NCBI GenBank assembly: GCA_003513495.1
Contig: DOPM01000006.1
Location: 1 to 40,414 of the forward strand
DNA: 40,414 bases
Direction of reading: 5' to 3'
From: Desulfosporosinus sp.
GTDB lineage: Bacteria > Bacillota > Desulfitobacteriia > Desulfitobacteriales > Desulfitobacteriaceae
In this document: one piece after another, positions 32,538 through 40,387 of the stretch
Layout: the number at the start of each line of letters is the position of its first letter
Numbering within the stretch: position 1 is the stretch's first letter
Made by a program: the position numbers and the translations under genes
The notes under the pieces: generated by a model
Database searches by the model: none
What the model saw: only the letters and a program-made list of their open reading frames with translations
Told to the model about the DNA's origin: nothing

Positions 32538-33014
32538 TTATATACACATAAAGAAATAAATAATCATCAAAATTTCAGCCCCTAGCTTTAATACTGTTCC
32601 GCCAAGGATTCCGACGAGAGTGCCAAAGCCAACCCGAATTGCTCGGTTTATTTCTATTCCTCGCAGCAATTCAGCCACAACGGCACCGAGGAAGGGCCCA
32701 ATTACGATACCCAGAGGTCCGAGGAAAATTAAACCAACAATTGTGCCGAGGATTGCTCCCCAGGCTGCCTGTTTACTGCCATTGAAGCGTCGCGTGCCAG
32801 CAGCAGAAGCTAGAAAATCTATAGAGAAAATAACCACGAGCGCTAATGCTTGTAAGAGAAAGAAGTTTGCATTAAGTGTTGCGAACTTAGTCATGAAGCC
32901 GTAAAGAAGCATCCCACCGTAAATGAGAATAGCACCAGGTAGAATAGGCAGTATGGTACCTAACAAACCAGCTATAAATAGGATAATCGTTAGAATTAAA
33001 GCTGTTGTCGCCAA
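32538..33014 (-). CDS. DUF456 membrane protein
   Basis: A 158-residue protein of four to five helices. The repeated glycine-rich segments (LLGTILPILPGAILIYGGML and the middle GTIVGLIFLGPLGIVIGPFLGA) are the DUF456 signature. The central RRFNGSKQAAWGA loop is conserved in the family. The start is TTG with AAGGAGG upstream. It is convergent with the small winged-helix gene. No transport or enzyme activity is known for the family. Confidence 0.85.
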   Translation of the reverse strand: MATTALILTIILFIAGLLGTILPILPGAILIYGGMLLYGFMTKFATLNANFFLLQALALVVIFSIDFLASAAGTRRFNGSKQAAWGAILGTIVGLIFLGPLGIVIGPFLGAVVAELLRGIEINRAIRVGFGTLVGILGGTVLKLGAEILMIIYFFMCI

Positions 33015-33201
33015 ATTATTTACCTCCTTTGTTAGTACCTCAGCTGTATAAATTTAGCTTATCAAAAATATTAAGTCTCGGCAATTCTTAATGGCCGGAT
33101 GGGGTGAAATTTGCCTTGAACAAAGAAAACCAGAATTTATGCTCGATCAAATTAACAGACTAATAGTTAATTAAATGGATACCTGAGAAAGGAGTTGCAT
33201 A

Positions 33202-33819
33202 ATGACAGGGCCAGATAAAAATAAGCTATTTCCTAATGAACGTATAAAGACGATTTGCTATTTAAAGAACCTGCCACCAAAGACAAATGTAGAAATCGGA
33301 GAGTACACATATTATAGCGACAATAAAAACCCTCCAGAGAAATTTTACGATAACATAGAACATCATTATGAATTCCTAGGAGATAAGTTAATAATAGGAA
33401 GATTCTGTGCGATTGCAGAGGGTATCAAATTCATTATGAATGGTGCAAACCATAAAATGGATGGTATCACAACCTATCCATTTAATATCTTTGCAGGTGG
33501 TTGGGAAAAGGTTACTCCTACTGTAGAGCAATTACCCTACAAGGGCGATACTGTAATTGGTAACGATGTATGGATCGGACAAAATGTAACAGTCATGCCG
33601 GGAGTTAACATTGGTGATGGTGCCATCGTGGCTGCTAACTCTACAGTAGTAAAGAACATTGAGCCATATACAATTTATGGTGGCAACCCAGCTAAGTTCA
33701 TTCGGAAACGTTTTAGTGATAAAACGATTGAATGGTTGCTAGAACTTCAATGGTGGAATTGGGATGAAAAAAAGATCTTTGCTAATCTTGAGTTTTTAAC
33801 ATCTGAGATAGAGTTTTAA
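33202..33819 (+). CDS. Vat/CatB-like acetyltransferase (left-handed beta-helix)
   Basis: A 205-residue protein close to streptogramin A acetyltransferases as remembered: VEIGEYTYYSDN, GDKLIIGRFCAIAEGIKFIM, NGANHKMDGITTYPFN, VIGNDVWIGQNVTVMPGVNI and YGGNPAKFIRKRFSD. The catalytic His is in GANHKMD. Hexapeptide repeats (I-G-x-x-x) form the beta-helix and the C-terminal WW.WD segment is typical. Such enzymes transfer acetyl from acetyl-CoA to a hydroxyl group. The sequence fits the xenobiotic acyltransferase family. Whether it acts on an antibiotic or on a native sugar cannot be told. AAAGGAG precedes the ATG. Confidence 0.85.
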   Translation: MTGPDKNKLFPNERIKTICYLKNLPPKTNVEIGEYTYYSDNKNPPEKFYDNIEHHYEFLGDKLIIGRFCAIAEGIKFIMNGANHKMDGITTYPFNIFAGGWEKVTPTVEQLPYKGDTVIGNDVWIGQNVTVMPGVNIGDGAIVAANSTVVKNIEPYTIYGGNPAKFIRKRFSDKTIEWLLELQWWNWDEKKIFANLEFLTSEIEF

Positions 33820-33829
33820 AACACGGGTA

Positions 33830-33890
33830 AAACACGGGGACAGGTTCACTGTTTTGCTTTAGACAAAACAAGTGACCTGTCCCCGTGTTT
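33830..33890. repeat. GGGGACAGGTTCACTG hairpin repeat, copy 1
   Basis: The arms AACACGGGGACAGGTTCACT and AGTGACCTGTCCCCGTGTT pair over about 26 bp with a small indel. It starts 11 bp after the acetyltransferase stop, so it may end that transcript. Repeats with this GGGACAGGTT core are dispersed in many bacteria and are associated with IS200-like REP transposases (general knowledge). The second copy is at 35083, and a partial one at the window end. Confidence 0.8.
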
Positions 33891-33974
33891 GTCATCCTGA
33901 GCGTTAGCGAAGGATCTAGATCCTTCAGTCGTACCTCCTTCAGGATGACATAGCCCTTAAGTTGCTTTCATAGA
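33890..33974. repeat. Dispersed hairpin repeat, long form
   Basis: It starts TGTCATCCTGAGCG, passes through AGCGAAGGATCTAGATCCTT and ends AGGATGACAT, then AGCCCTTAAGTTGCTTTCAT. Reverse-complemented, its ends match the repeat at 16164-16216, which lacks the middle. It is fused end to end with the REP hairpin. Confidence 0.7.
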
Positions 33975-34035
33975 AAAGACATGTATAGTAAAAAGACCCG
34001 TAGCGTTTTTTCTTAACCTTAACCGGTTTTTTGTA

Positions 34036-34089
34036 TTGACATATACAGTGGAACTGTATATATTATATATATATAGTTCCACTGTATAT
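34036..34089 (+). promoter_or_regulatory. PadR promoter with tandem palindromic operators
   Basis: TTGACA (34036-34041), a 17-bp gap and TATATT (34059-34064) make a SigA-type promoter. It overlaps two 21-bp palindromes: 34041-34061 (ATATACAGT-N3-ACTGTATAT, perfect) and 34069-34089 (one mismatch), centred 28 bp apart. A half-site ACTGTAT follows at 34094. PadR proteins bind such inverted repeats, so autorepression is likely. Confidence 0.75.
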
Positions 34090-34137
34090 TAAGACTGTAT
34101 AGTTTAGATGTATAACATAAGAATTGGAGTTGAGCTT

Positions 34138-34449
34138 ATGAACCGAGATAAAGATCTACCATTGACAGAAACCACATACTACGTGCTTTTAGCCTTGTTA
34201 GAACCTGCTCATGGTTACCTTATCATGCAAAAGATTGAGGAACTAAGTAGTCAACAAGTTAGAGTAGCAGCAGGAACCCTTTACGGAGCAATTGAGAATT
34301 TGCTGAAAGCAAAATTGATACAGTCCGTAAAAAGTGAGGATAAAAGACGAAAAACATATGTAATAACAGATAAAGGAAAAGAGATTTTACGCTTAGATTT
34401 TGAAAGAATGCAGCATATGATTAGCATAACAAAAGAGTTATTAAACTAA
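34138..34449 (+). CDS. PadR family transcriptional regulator
   Basis: A 103-residue winged-helix protein of the short PadR type: TTYYVLLALLEPAHGYLIMQKI (helices 1-2), VRVAAGTLYGAIENLLKAKL (recognition helix) and RKTYVITDKGKEIL (wing). It ends in a short dimerisation helix. ATG 34138 is preferred over an earlier ATG (34108) because GGAG lies 8 nt upstream. It is followed by a DUF2812 gene on the same strand after 19 bp; such PadR-DUF2812 pairs are common in Firmicutes. Operators overlap its own promoter. Confidence 0.9.
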   Translation: MNRDKDLPLTETTYYVLLALLEPAHGYLIMQKIEELSSQQVRVAAGTLYGAIENLLKAKLIQSVKSEDKRRKTYVITDKGKEILRLDFERMQHMISITKELLN

Positions 34450-34468
34450 TTGTTTGGAGGGGTTTATA

Positions 34469-35080
34469 GTGAGGAAGTTTAAGTATTTTATTGACTATGA
34501 CAAAGAAGAAAAATGGTTAACTGAGATGGCTAAAAAAGGCTATCAGTTAATAGATACATCCTTTGGATATAAATTCCGTTTCACAAAACCAGAAGAGGCA
34601 ACAATTAAGATTGATTATAGAACGTTTAAGCATCAAGAGGATTTCATTGACTACTGTACTCTATTTGAAGACAGTGGTTGGCAACACATAGTAGGCAAGA
34701 AGAACTCGGGGCCCCAATATTTTAAGAAAATTGATAAAGATAGTGATGATGATATTTTCTCAGACAAGATTTCAAAAGCGGGCAAATATAAACGATTATC
34801 TAAAATGTTTATAGAACTGGCGATCTGCTTTTTGCCACTTTTTGTAGCAATGATAGCAACAGAAGTTATTGATTTAGATATAATATTAAATCCAAAGTTA
34901 TTATACTTGACTCCGCAATTATGGGATATGAATGGAGAACTATTTTGGAAAGCTTTTATATTTGAAACTCCCTTTGCCCTTTTAAGAGCCTTAGGATCCT
35001 TATTCATACCGCTTTGTATCGCTAGCTTCCTTTTTATTTCATATAGAGCTCAGAAACTTTATAAGAAAAACACTAATTGA
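34469..35080 (+). CDS. DUF2812 membrane protein
   Basis: A 203-residue protein. The N-terminal soluble part (1-95) has the DUF2812 pattern, KYFIDYDKEEKWLTEMAKKG, then FGYKFRFTKP and a later DSGWQHI. Two hydrophobic helices follow (about 110-130 and 165-190). It is usually encoded next to PadR; its role is unknown, possibly a membrane sensor or target of the regulator. GTG 34469 is chosen because GGAGGGG lies 6 nt upstream; an earlier TTG overlaps that site. The REP hairpin begins 3 bp after its stop. Confidence 0.8.
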   Translation: MRKFKYFIDYDKEEKWLTEMAKKGYQLIDTSFGYKFRFTKPEEATIKIDYRTFKHQEDFIDYCTLFEDSGWQHIVGKKNSGPQYFKKIDKDSDDDIFSDKISKAGKYKRLSKMFIELAICFLPLFVAMIATEVIDLDIILNPKLLYLTPQLWDMNGELFWKAFIFETPFALLRALGSLFIPLCIASFLFISYRAQKLYKKNTN

Positions 35081-35082
35081 AA

Positions 35083-35149
35083 GAGAAACACGGGGACAGG
35101 TTCACTGTTTTGCTAGAAGCAAAACAGTGAACCTGTCCCCGTGTTTCTC
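35083..35149. repeat. GGGGACAGGTTCACTG hairpin repeat, copy 2 (perfect)
   Basis: Two perfect 32-bp complementary arms, from GAGAAACACGGGG to TTTTGCT and back, with a 3-nt AGA loop. It starts 3 bp after the DUF2812 stop. The perfect pairing suggests recent insertion or strong selection for the structure. Confidence 0.85.
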
Positions 35150-35360
35150 CCTGTATTTTCAGAATTAAGTTCGGAGTTAAAGGAGATTACTAATTTATAT
35201 ATGTTTATCACTTTGCATAACCGACTAATTCCGACAACAATCGTTTTAATCTCTTTAGTTGTGTGATATATTTTAGAAGAAAATAAGTGAAGAGGTCGAA
35301 TATCCTGCGCGTAACTACGGGAGATTCGGTTCATATGTTTTATTAGAAGGGAATGAAAGG

Positions 35361-36419
35361 TTGTTGAACTATAAAAATCTTAATAGAAAACGCCTGGCTG
35401 CGGTGATACTTATGATCCTGGCCGTAGGGATATTAACAGCTTGTAACTCGAACAAAAATGAAACGGTTGAAGCTGATGACTTTGCTATGGGAACGGTTAT
35501 TTCTCAAAAGGTTTATGGAGCAAACGGACAAGCTGCAGTCGATGAAGTTATGGAAAAAATAAACTATCTGGACAGACTCTTAACCTTTAATGCCTCGGAA
35601 GGGGATATTTACAAGCTGAACGAAAATGCGGGAATCCAGACTGTGGAATTGGATTCTGAAACGGTGAAAATAATAAAAAAGGCTCAGGAAGTAGCTGTGC
35701 TGAGTAATGGTGCCTTTGATATTACAGTAGGGCCATTAGTACGAAGCTGGGGTATAGGAACAAATCAGGAACATATTCCTAGCAACGAAGAGTTGAAAAA
35801 TTTACTCCCCTTAGTTAATTATGAAGATATTTATATTGACGAATCCTCTGTGGGGTTGAAAAAGGCTGGTCAAATGGTTGATCTAGGAGGCATTGCCAAA
35901 GGGTATGCCGGAGATGTTGCTAAGGAGATCTATCAAAAGAACGGTATCCATTCGGCCTTTATTAACATTGGCGGAAATGTCGTAACTCTAGGAAATAAGC
36001 CTGATGGAACTCCCTGGAAGGCCGGTATTCGAAATCCTAGACCTGTAGGGGACCAGAGTGGTCAAATCGTGGGAATTGTTAAAGTAGCGAACAAAGCGGT
36101 TGTAACAGCAGGAGATGAACAAAGATACTTTGAAAAAGATGGTCAACGCTATCATCATATCCTTGACCCTGATACCGGATATCCAGCCAAGTCGGATTTG
36201 ATGAGCGTCACCTTGGTCACAGAGTCTTCGTTGGAAGCAGATGCTCTTGATACGGCGGTCTTTATCTTAGGGTTGGAGAAAGGTAAGGAACTTCTCAGGC
36301 AGTATGGTGGTGTTGAGGCTGTTTTTATTACCGCTGATAAAAAGATCTATGTTACAGAAGGCCTGAAAGGGAACTTTGAATTTCATGATGAAAGCAAGCA
36401 ATTCGAGTATATTGAATAA
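35361..36419 (+). CDS. Lipoprotein FAD:protein FMN transferase (ApbE family)
   Basis: A 352-residue protein. The N-terminus has basic residues, a hydrophobic stretch and the lipobox ILTAC with the lipidated Cys28, so it is attached outside the membrane. The ApbE domain shows AMGTVISQKVYG, the FDITVGPLVRSWGIG motif, the FAD-binding VDLGGIAKGYAGD, NIGGNVVTLG and the C-terminal HHILDPDTGYPA with LEADALDTAVFILG. It transfers FMN from FAD to Thr or Ser of target proteins. A candidate target with a matching motif is the lipoprotein at 38508. The start is TTG (a second TTG follows). It leads a same-strand group of five genes. Confidence 0.92.
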   Translation: MLNYKNLNRKRLAAVILMILAVGILTACNSNKNETVEADDFAMGTVISQKVYGANGQAAVDEVMEKINYLDRLLTFNASEGDIYKLNENAGIQTVELDSETVKIIKKAQEVAVLSNGAFDITVGPLVRSWGIGTNQEHIPSNEELKNLLPLVNYEDIYIDESSVGLKKAGQMVDLGGIAKGYAGDVAKEIYQKNGIHSAFINIGGNVVTLGNKPDGTPWKAGIRNPRPVGDQSGQIVGIVKVANKAVVTAGDEQRYFEKDGQRYHHILDPDTGYPAKSDLMSVTLVTESSLEADALDTAVFILGLEKGKELLRQYGGVEAVFITADKKIYVTEGLKGNFEFHDESKQFEYIE

Positions 36420-36454
36420 ACCCATAACAGAAAAAGGAGGTAGTGATTCCTAAG

Positions 36455-36835
36455 ATGAAAGCAATGCGTAGATTCAAAAAGGGTGACATAGTTCTTGTGT
36501 TATTCATTGGAATTATAGCCATAATCCCTCTGTTATGGACCTATCTCGGCGACAGAGGCAAACAAAGGGAAAACTTAACCGCGGTAGTTATTCGAGATGG
36601 AAAGCGTGTGAAGGAAATAGATCTTAATAAGGTGCAGGAGTCTCAATATATTAGGTTCGAAGAAGGCATCAAAACAACGATCTTGGCGGAGAAAGGACAA
36701 ATAAAGTTTCTAGAAGCCGATTGTCCTGATCAAATTTGTGTCAAAACAGGTTTATTGACCAAGCCAGCCGACAGGGCGGTTTGCTTACCGGGTAAAACCA
36801 TCGTGTTGATTGAAGAAGATGAAGGTAATAACTGA
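36455..36835 (+). CDS. NusG domain II-containing membrane-anchored protein
   Basis: A 126-residue protein with one membrane helix (about residues 12-32, IVLVLFIGIIAIIPLLWTYL) and a small domain of NusG domain II type: TAVVIRDGKRVKEIDLNK, then GQIKFLEADCPDQICVKTG and CLPGKTIVLIEE. The cysteines are in the family pattern. Such proteins sit beside ApbE and the Gx transporter in Firmicutes; I recall them as part of flavin-based electron transfer loci (EetA-like), with moderate certainty. The start is uncertain: AAAGGAGG is 14 nt before ATG 36455 and 2 nt before GTG 36443. It overlaps the next gene by 1 bp. Confidence 0.8.
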   Translation: MKAMRRFKKGDIVLVLFIGIIAIIPLLWTYLGDRGKQRENLTAVVIRDGKRVKEIDLNKVQESQYIRFEEGIKTTILAEKGQIKFLEADCPDQICVKTGLLTKPADRAVCLPGKTIVLIEEDEGNN

Positions 36836-37359
36836 TGAATAAAAACAGAAAGTATGCTTTGATTATAATTTTAGTCACTAACGCGATTTTGATTTCATTT
36901 CTAGAATCACTGATTCCTATACCTGTTCCTATCCCCGGTGTGAAACTGGGATTGGGAAATATAATAACCATGATCGGGATTGCATTTCTTGGCTTTAAGG
37001 ATGTCCTGTTTATTGTGATTGTGCGCAGTTTTGTGGTAGCAATCCTGACGAGGGGTATTATGATGCTAGTCTTTAGTCTAACTGGCGGCCTTTTGAGCGC
37101 GCTTGTCATGTGGCTGCTTTACAAGAAATTCTCGAAACTATTTAGCATTAAAGGTATAAGTATCGCTGGAGCCATCGTTCATAGTACAGCACAAATTGTA
37201 GTGGCATCAATGATTTTAGGACAAGTTGTCGTAATGTTTTATTTACCGATACTTTTAATTTCTTCCATAATAACGGGCTTGATCACGGGAAGCATAGCCG
37301 AATTAACGATCAATGAAGTCAGAAAAAAAGAGGTTTTTAAGAATGTTAACCAATTCTAA
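36835..37359 (+). CDS. Gx transporter family membrane protein
   Basis: A 174-residue protein with five to six membrane helices. The LIPIPVPIPGVKLGLGNIIT segment and the GFKDVLFIVIVRSF motif are typical of the Gx/HepA-like family, once annotated as a heptaprenyl diphosphate synthase component. It overlaps the NusG-II gene in a TGATG arrangement, showing translational coupling. It resembles the S-component of an energy-coupling-factor transporter, and the EcfT-like gene follows, so the pair may import a small molecule. Substrate unknown. EetB-like naming is from memory. Confidence 0.8.
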   Translation: MNKNRKYALIIILVTNAILISFLESLIPIPVPIPGVKLGLGNIITMIGIAFLGFKDVLFIVIVRSFVVAILTRGIMMLVFSLTGGLLSALVMWLLYKKFSKLFSIKGISIAGAIVHSTAQIVVASMILGQVVVMFYLPILLISSIITGLITGSIAELTINEVRKKEVFKNVNQF

Positions 37360-38122
37360 AACCCAAAAAAACACCGAGAGCTGGGAGATGGATGGTCTAA
37401 TTAAGTTTATTTTGGCAGCGGTGCTTTCTGTCATGCCTTTTTTAGTTCATAGGCTGATTAGTTTTGGAATACTTGCAGTTTTTTTATTAATAGTGACCTT
37501 GGTCTTTAGACTAGAACTACGAATCTTACTAATAAGTGCAGCCTCATATAGTATCATTGTTTTAATACCCTACCTATTCGGGGTACTGATGAATGCCCTT
37601 GCATACTGGTTATCTGGCAATGTACAATTCGCATATCAAGGATCCTATGATCTATTTCTGAGACTGTTTAGATTGTTAGTTATTTGGTATGTTAGCATCC
37701 TATATTTCCATACTACACCAATGAAAACCGTGATCGGGTTACTAGATAAACTTTTTACCCCGTTGAAATTTTTGGGTGTGCCCGTTACAGATTACCTTAA
37801 CGTCGTCATGTGCATTGTTCTAGAGCTCAAGGAGACAGGAGCAGAAATGTCAAAGAGTTTAAGAGCACGTATGCACTCAATTATGGGGGAGGACAAACGA
37901 AGGTTTAGGATAAATGTGAAAGGTATATCCCAAATTATCGTTTCATTAATCGTTAAATCCTTTGAAAAAATTGATAGAATACAAAGCTTTGTTGAAAAAG
38001 TGAATCCTGGTGATTTGTATAATTATCGCTTTAAACTATCAAGGACTGATGTTATTGGGGTATTAAGCTTTATTATACTCACGACTGTGATTATAATTTT
38101 TGAAACGAGGTATTGGGGGTAA
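37343..38122 (+). CDS. EcfT/CbiQ-like transmembrane protein
   Basis: A 259-residue protein with four to five membrane helices in the first half and a cytoplasmic helical part. The CbiQ/EcfT region is recognised by YLNVVMCIVLELKETGAEMS, SLRARMHS and IVSLIVKSFEKIDRIQ, including the Ala-Arg-type coupling motif (here SLRARM). The ATG at 37343 overlaps the Gx gene by 17 bp, and an earlier ATG at 37313 is possible. No ATPase gene (EcfA) is present here, so it must borrow one, or act in another way. It is the last gene before a 385-bp gap. Confidence 0.75.
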   Translation: MLTNSKTQKNTESWEMDGLIKFILAAVLSVMPFLVHRLISFGILAVFLLIVTLVFRLELRILLISAASYSIIVLIPYLFGVLMNALAYWLSGNVQFAYQGSYDLFLRLFRLLVIWYVSILYFHTTPMKTVIGLLDKLFTPLKFLGVPVTDYLNVVMCIVLELKETGAEMSKSLRARMHSIMGEDKRRFRINVKGISQIIVSLIVKSFEKIDRIQSFVEKVNPGDLYNYRFKLSRTDVIGVLSFIILTTVIIIFETRYWG

Positions 38123-38507
38123 AATTTTACATCCTTTGTAGGGTGCCGTTAAATATTATAGTGTTTTGGTAAACTCTATATGTTTATGATCACTAAAGGT
38201 TCTGGGGCAAGAAGGCTTTTTGTTTCTCTGGTTTTCAACCAAAGTTCGATACAATATCTTACAATACACCTTATTATTCGACATAATAATTACTTATATC
38301 TTATTTATTGACAAAATGCGTTTAGGTTGGTATTCTCAGATAGAGCAAGAGAACGTTTTTACAAGCACAAGACTTGGTCAGAGATGAGTAAATGACCATA
38401 ATATTGTGAAAAGGAGGATTAATCTTAAAAAAATCTTACTGAGTATCTTTATTACCATGGACTCATAAGCGCTCAAAAAAATTAAAATATGAAGGGGATT
38501 ATGAAAA
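38123..38507 (+). other. 385-bp intergenic region before the FMN-binding lipoprotein
   Basis: It holds a SigA-type promoter (38308-38336) and an isolated AAGGAGG ribosome binding site (38411-38417) that leads to a short broken frame (see findings). No FMN riboswitch core is seen. The first 180 bp are AT-rich without structure. Confidence 0.5.
38308..38336 (+). promoter_or_regulatory. SigA-type promoter for the FMN-binding lipoprotein
   Basis: TTGACA (38308-38313), a 17-bp spacer and TATTCT (38331-38336). It would give a leader of about 165 nt. It allows the lipoprotein to be expressed separately from the ApbE group. Confidence 0.65.
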
Positions 38508-39212
38508 GTGAAGAAATTTAAATTGGCAACAATTGCACTCGCTTTAACAGCTTCAGTACTCGTTTTAGGAGGATGCGGATCAAGCGCTCCAGCAGCTACA
38601 GATAAGACCTCTGGCGCAGATCTTAAACTATCCCAAGGTGTAGGACAAACCTCCGTTTTTCGCGCAAAAGTAGATAAAACGACAAAGCAAGAATCATATA
38701 GCACGAATTACGTAACTGCTAGTGCTATTTTTGATCAGAACGACAAAATTGTCAGCGTTCAATTCGATATTTTGGAGATTGCTCAAGCATCCAAAAAAGA
38801 AGGTGCAACTCTTTTCCCTGGATGGCCTAGTGCAGAGATCAAGAAGGACGATGTAGTAACCGCTGTTGCAAACTGGAAAACAAAGCGTGAGCGCGGCGAT
38901 GCAGCTTATGGGATGAATTGGACAGAGCAAGTCGACAGCTACCAAGAATTATTCAAAGGTAAAACTGTAGCTGAAGTGGAGCAATGGTTTGCTAAGAACA
39001 CTTCTGACCTCAATGGAACGCCATTAGTCTCAGATTCAGAGAAGCCCGAAGATCAAGCAAAGTTTGCTAAGCTTACTGATGAAGAGAAAACCGCTCTTGC
39101 AGATGTAACTTCTGGTGCTTCAATTAGTTTGAAAGATGATCATGGTGATTTCATTGGAGCGCTCAAGGAAGCTTTTGAGAACAAAATTGAAGTTACTATG
39201 CCTGCTAAATAA
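38508..39212 (+). CDS. FMN-binding-type lipoprotein, likely ApbE target
   Basis: A 234-residue protein. The signal peptide ends in a lipobox, LGGC, with Cys23, so it is anchored outside the membrane. The C-terminus has D199-V-T-S-G-A-S205-I-S, which fits the flavinylation motif Dxx(S/T)GA(T/S), with FMN expected on Ser205. It lies in the order seen in other flavinylated proteins, ahead of a helical end (FIGALKEAFENK). It contains one such motif, whereas PplA-type proteins have two domains. The start is GTG. An ATG 8 nt upstream is out of frame. It may carry electrons outside the cell; this is inference from motif and neighbours. Confidence 0.75.
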   Translation: MKKFKLATIALALTASVLVLGGCGSSAPAATDKTSGADLKLSQGVGQTSVFRAKVDKTTKQESYSTNYVTASAIFDQNDKIVSVQFDILEIAQASKKEGATLFPGWPSAEIKKDDVVTAVANWKTKRERGDAAYGMNWTEQVDSYQELFKGKTVAEVEQWFAKNTSDLNGTPLVSDSEKPEDQAKFAKLTDEEKTALADVTSGASISLKDDHGDFIGALKEAFENKIEVTMPAK

Positions 39213-39241
39213 GGTGTAATACAAGCGATCAAATTAGAGAG

Positions 39242-39282
39242 GGTATCTCGGATAGTAATTTATTCGAGATACCTTCTTTTTT
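39242..39282 (+). terminator. Rho-independent terminator of the FMN-binding lipoprotein gene
   Basis: GGTATCTCG and CGAGATACC pair perfectly (9 bp) with a 14-nt loop, followed by TTCTTTTTT. It begins 30 bp after the stop. Confidence 0.85.
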
Positions 39283-39403
39283 GCTATCTTCCTTTCATTG
39301 ACATAAGAAAATAATTAAACTACCCTTAGAGAGTATTAGTTTGACAAGCGTTGTTAGCATAAACGATAAGGATCGAGTTAAGGTGGAACAGGAGTAAACA
39401 ATT

Positions 39404-40294
39404 ATGCATGGAAAATTTAAAATTATTACTGCTATGCTTATTTTCGGAAGCATCGGAGCTTTTGTGAAGGAAATTGACGTATCTTCAAGTGAAATTGCCT
39501 TTCTAAGAGGAGTTATCGGCAGCTTATTCTTGGTTTTAACCTGTTTATTATTAAAGAAAAGACTTTCATTAAAAGCAATAAAAGAAAACTTTATCCTTCT
39601 AATTCTCTCAGGAACTGCAGTTGGGCTTAATTGGATACTTCTATTTCAGGCCTATAAGTATACGACAATATCTAATGCTACCTTAAGCTATTACTTCGCA
39701 CCGATTTTTGTCATTATTTTAGCACCCTTTGTACTTAAGGAGAAATTAACGCCATTAAAGGTAAGTTGTATTATTGGAGCCATGATAGGATTATTTTTAA
39801 TCCTTAATAATGGGGGCAGCAGTGCAAGTGGTTCTTATAATCATGTAGTTGGGATACTTTATGGTCTTTCAGCGGCAGTATTCTATGCCAGTGTTATTTT
39901 GATCAATAAGTTCATAAAAAACCTGTCTGGATTTGAAACAACCTTAGTTCAATTAATCATGGCAACTGTGGTGCTTTCTCCGTATGTTTTATCCAAAGAT
40001 CATAGGGTTCTTTCGGCTATACATTTAGATTCTATTATACTTATCCTTACCGTAGGTATTGTCCATACTGGGATGGCTTACTTCTTATACTTTACATCAC
40101 TTCAGGAACTAAAGGGACAGACAATTGCTGTTTTAAGCTATATTGATCCAATTTCGGCAGTTATTATTGCTGCGATATTCCTTGGAGAAAGTATGAGTTT
40201 TATCCAAATCGTTGGCGGCACCCTTATATTAAGTTCCACTTTTTTGAGTGAAAGGCTGGAAAGAAAAAATCAAATTCTAGACCTAGAGGCATAA
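39404..40294 (+). CDS. EamA family transporter (DMT superfamily)
   Basis: A 296-residue protein with about ten membrane helices in two EamA repeats (residues 5-130 and 150-285). FGSIGAFVKEIDVSSSEIAF at the N-terminus and the second-repeat ALSYIDP-type segment (LSYIDPISAVIIAAIFLGE) are characteristic. These proteins export or import metabolites such as amino acids or nucleotides; the substrate is not predictable. ACAGGAG lies 9 nt before the ATG. It has its own upstream region after the terminator at 39242 and seems unrelated to the flavin genes. Confidence 0.88.
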   Translation: MHGKFKIITAMLIFGSIGAFVKEIDVSSSEIAFLRGVIGSLFLVLTCLLLKKRLSLKAIKENFILLILSGTAVGLNWILLFQAYKYTTISNATLSYYFAPIFVIILAPFVLKEKLTPLKVSCIIGAMIGLFLILNNGGSSASGSYNHVVGILYGLSAAVFYASVILINKFIKNLSGFETTLVQLIMATVVLSPYVLSKDHRVLSAIHLDSIILILTVGIVHTGMAYFLYFTSLQELKGQTIAVLSYIDPISAVIIAAIFLGESMSFIQIVGGTLILSSTFLSERLERKNQILDLEA

Positions 40295-40387
40295 GCACAA
40301 AATTTCTTGGTGTTTTTCTCGTATGTTAGATCCGTAATCTAGGATCGGACGACCTTTTTTGTTCGGTTTAAATGCTCTTAATAATAG

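Noticed and set aside
38123..38507. Possible FMN riboswitch upstream of the flavin-binding lipoprotein
   Set aside because: The conserved RFN core (GGGGCAGGGTGAAATTCCC and GACCGGCGGT-like parts) is not present; GGGGCAAGAAGG alone is not enough.
40330..40375. Terminator after the EamA gene (TTTTTT at about 40354)
   Set aside because: The only stem found (GATCC/GGATC) is 5 bp and lies 8 bp before the T-run; not convincing.
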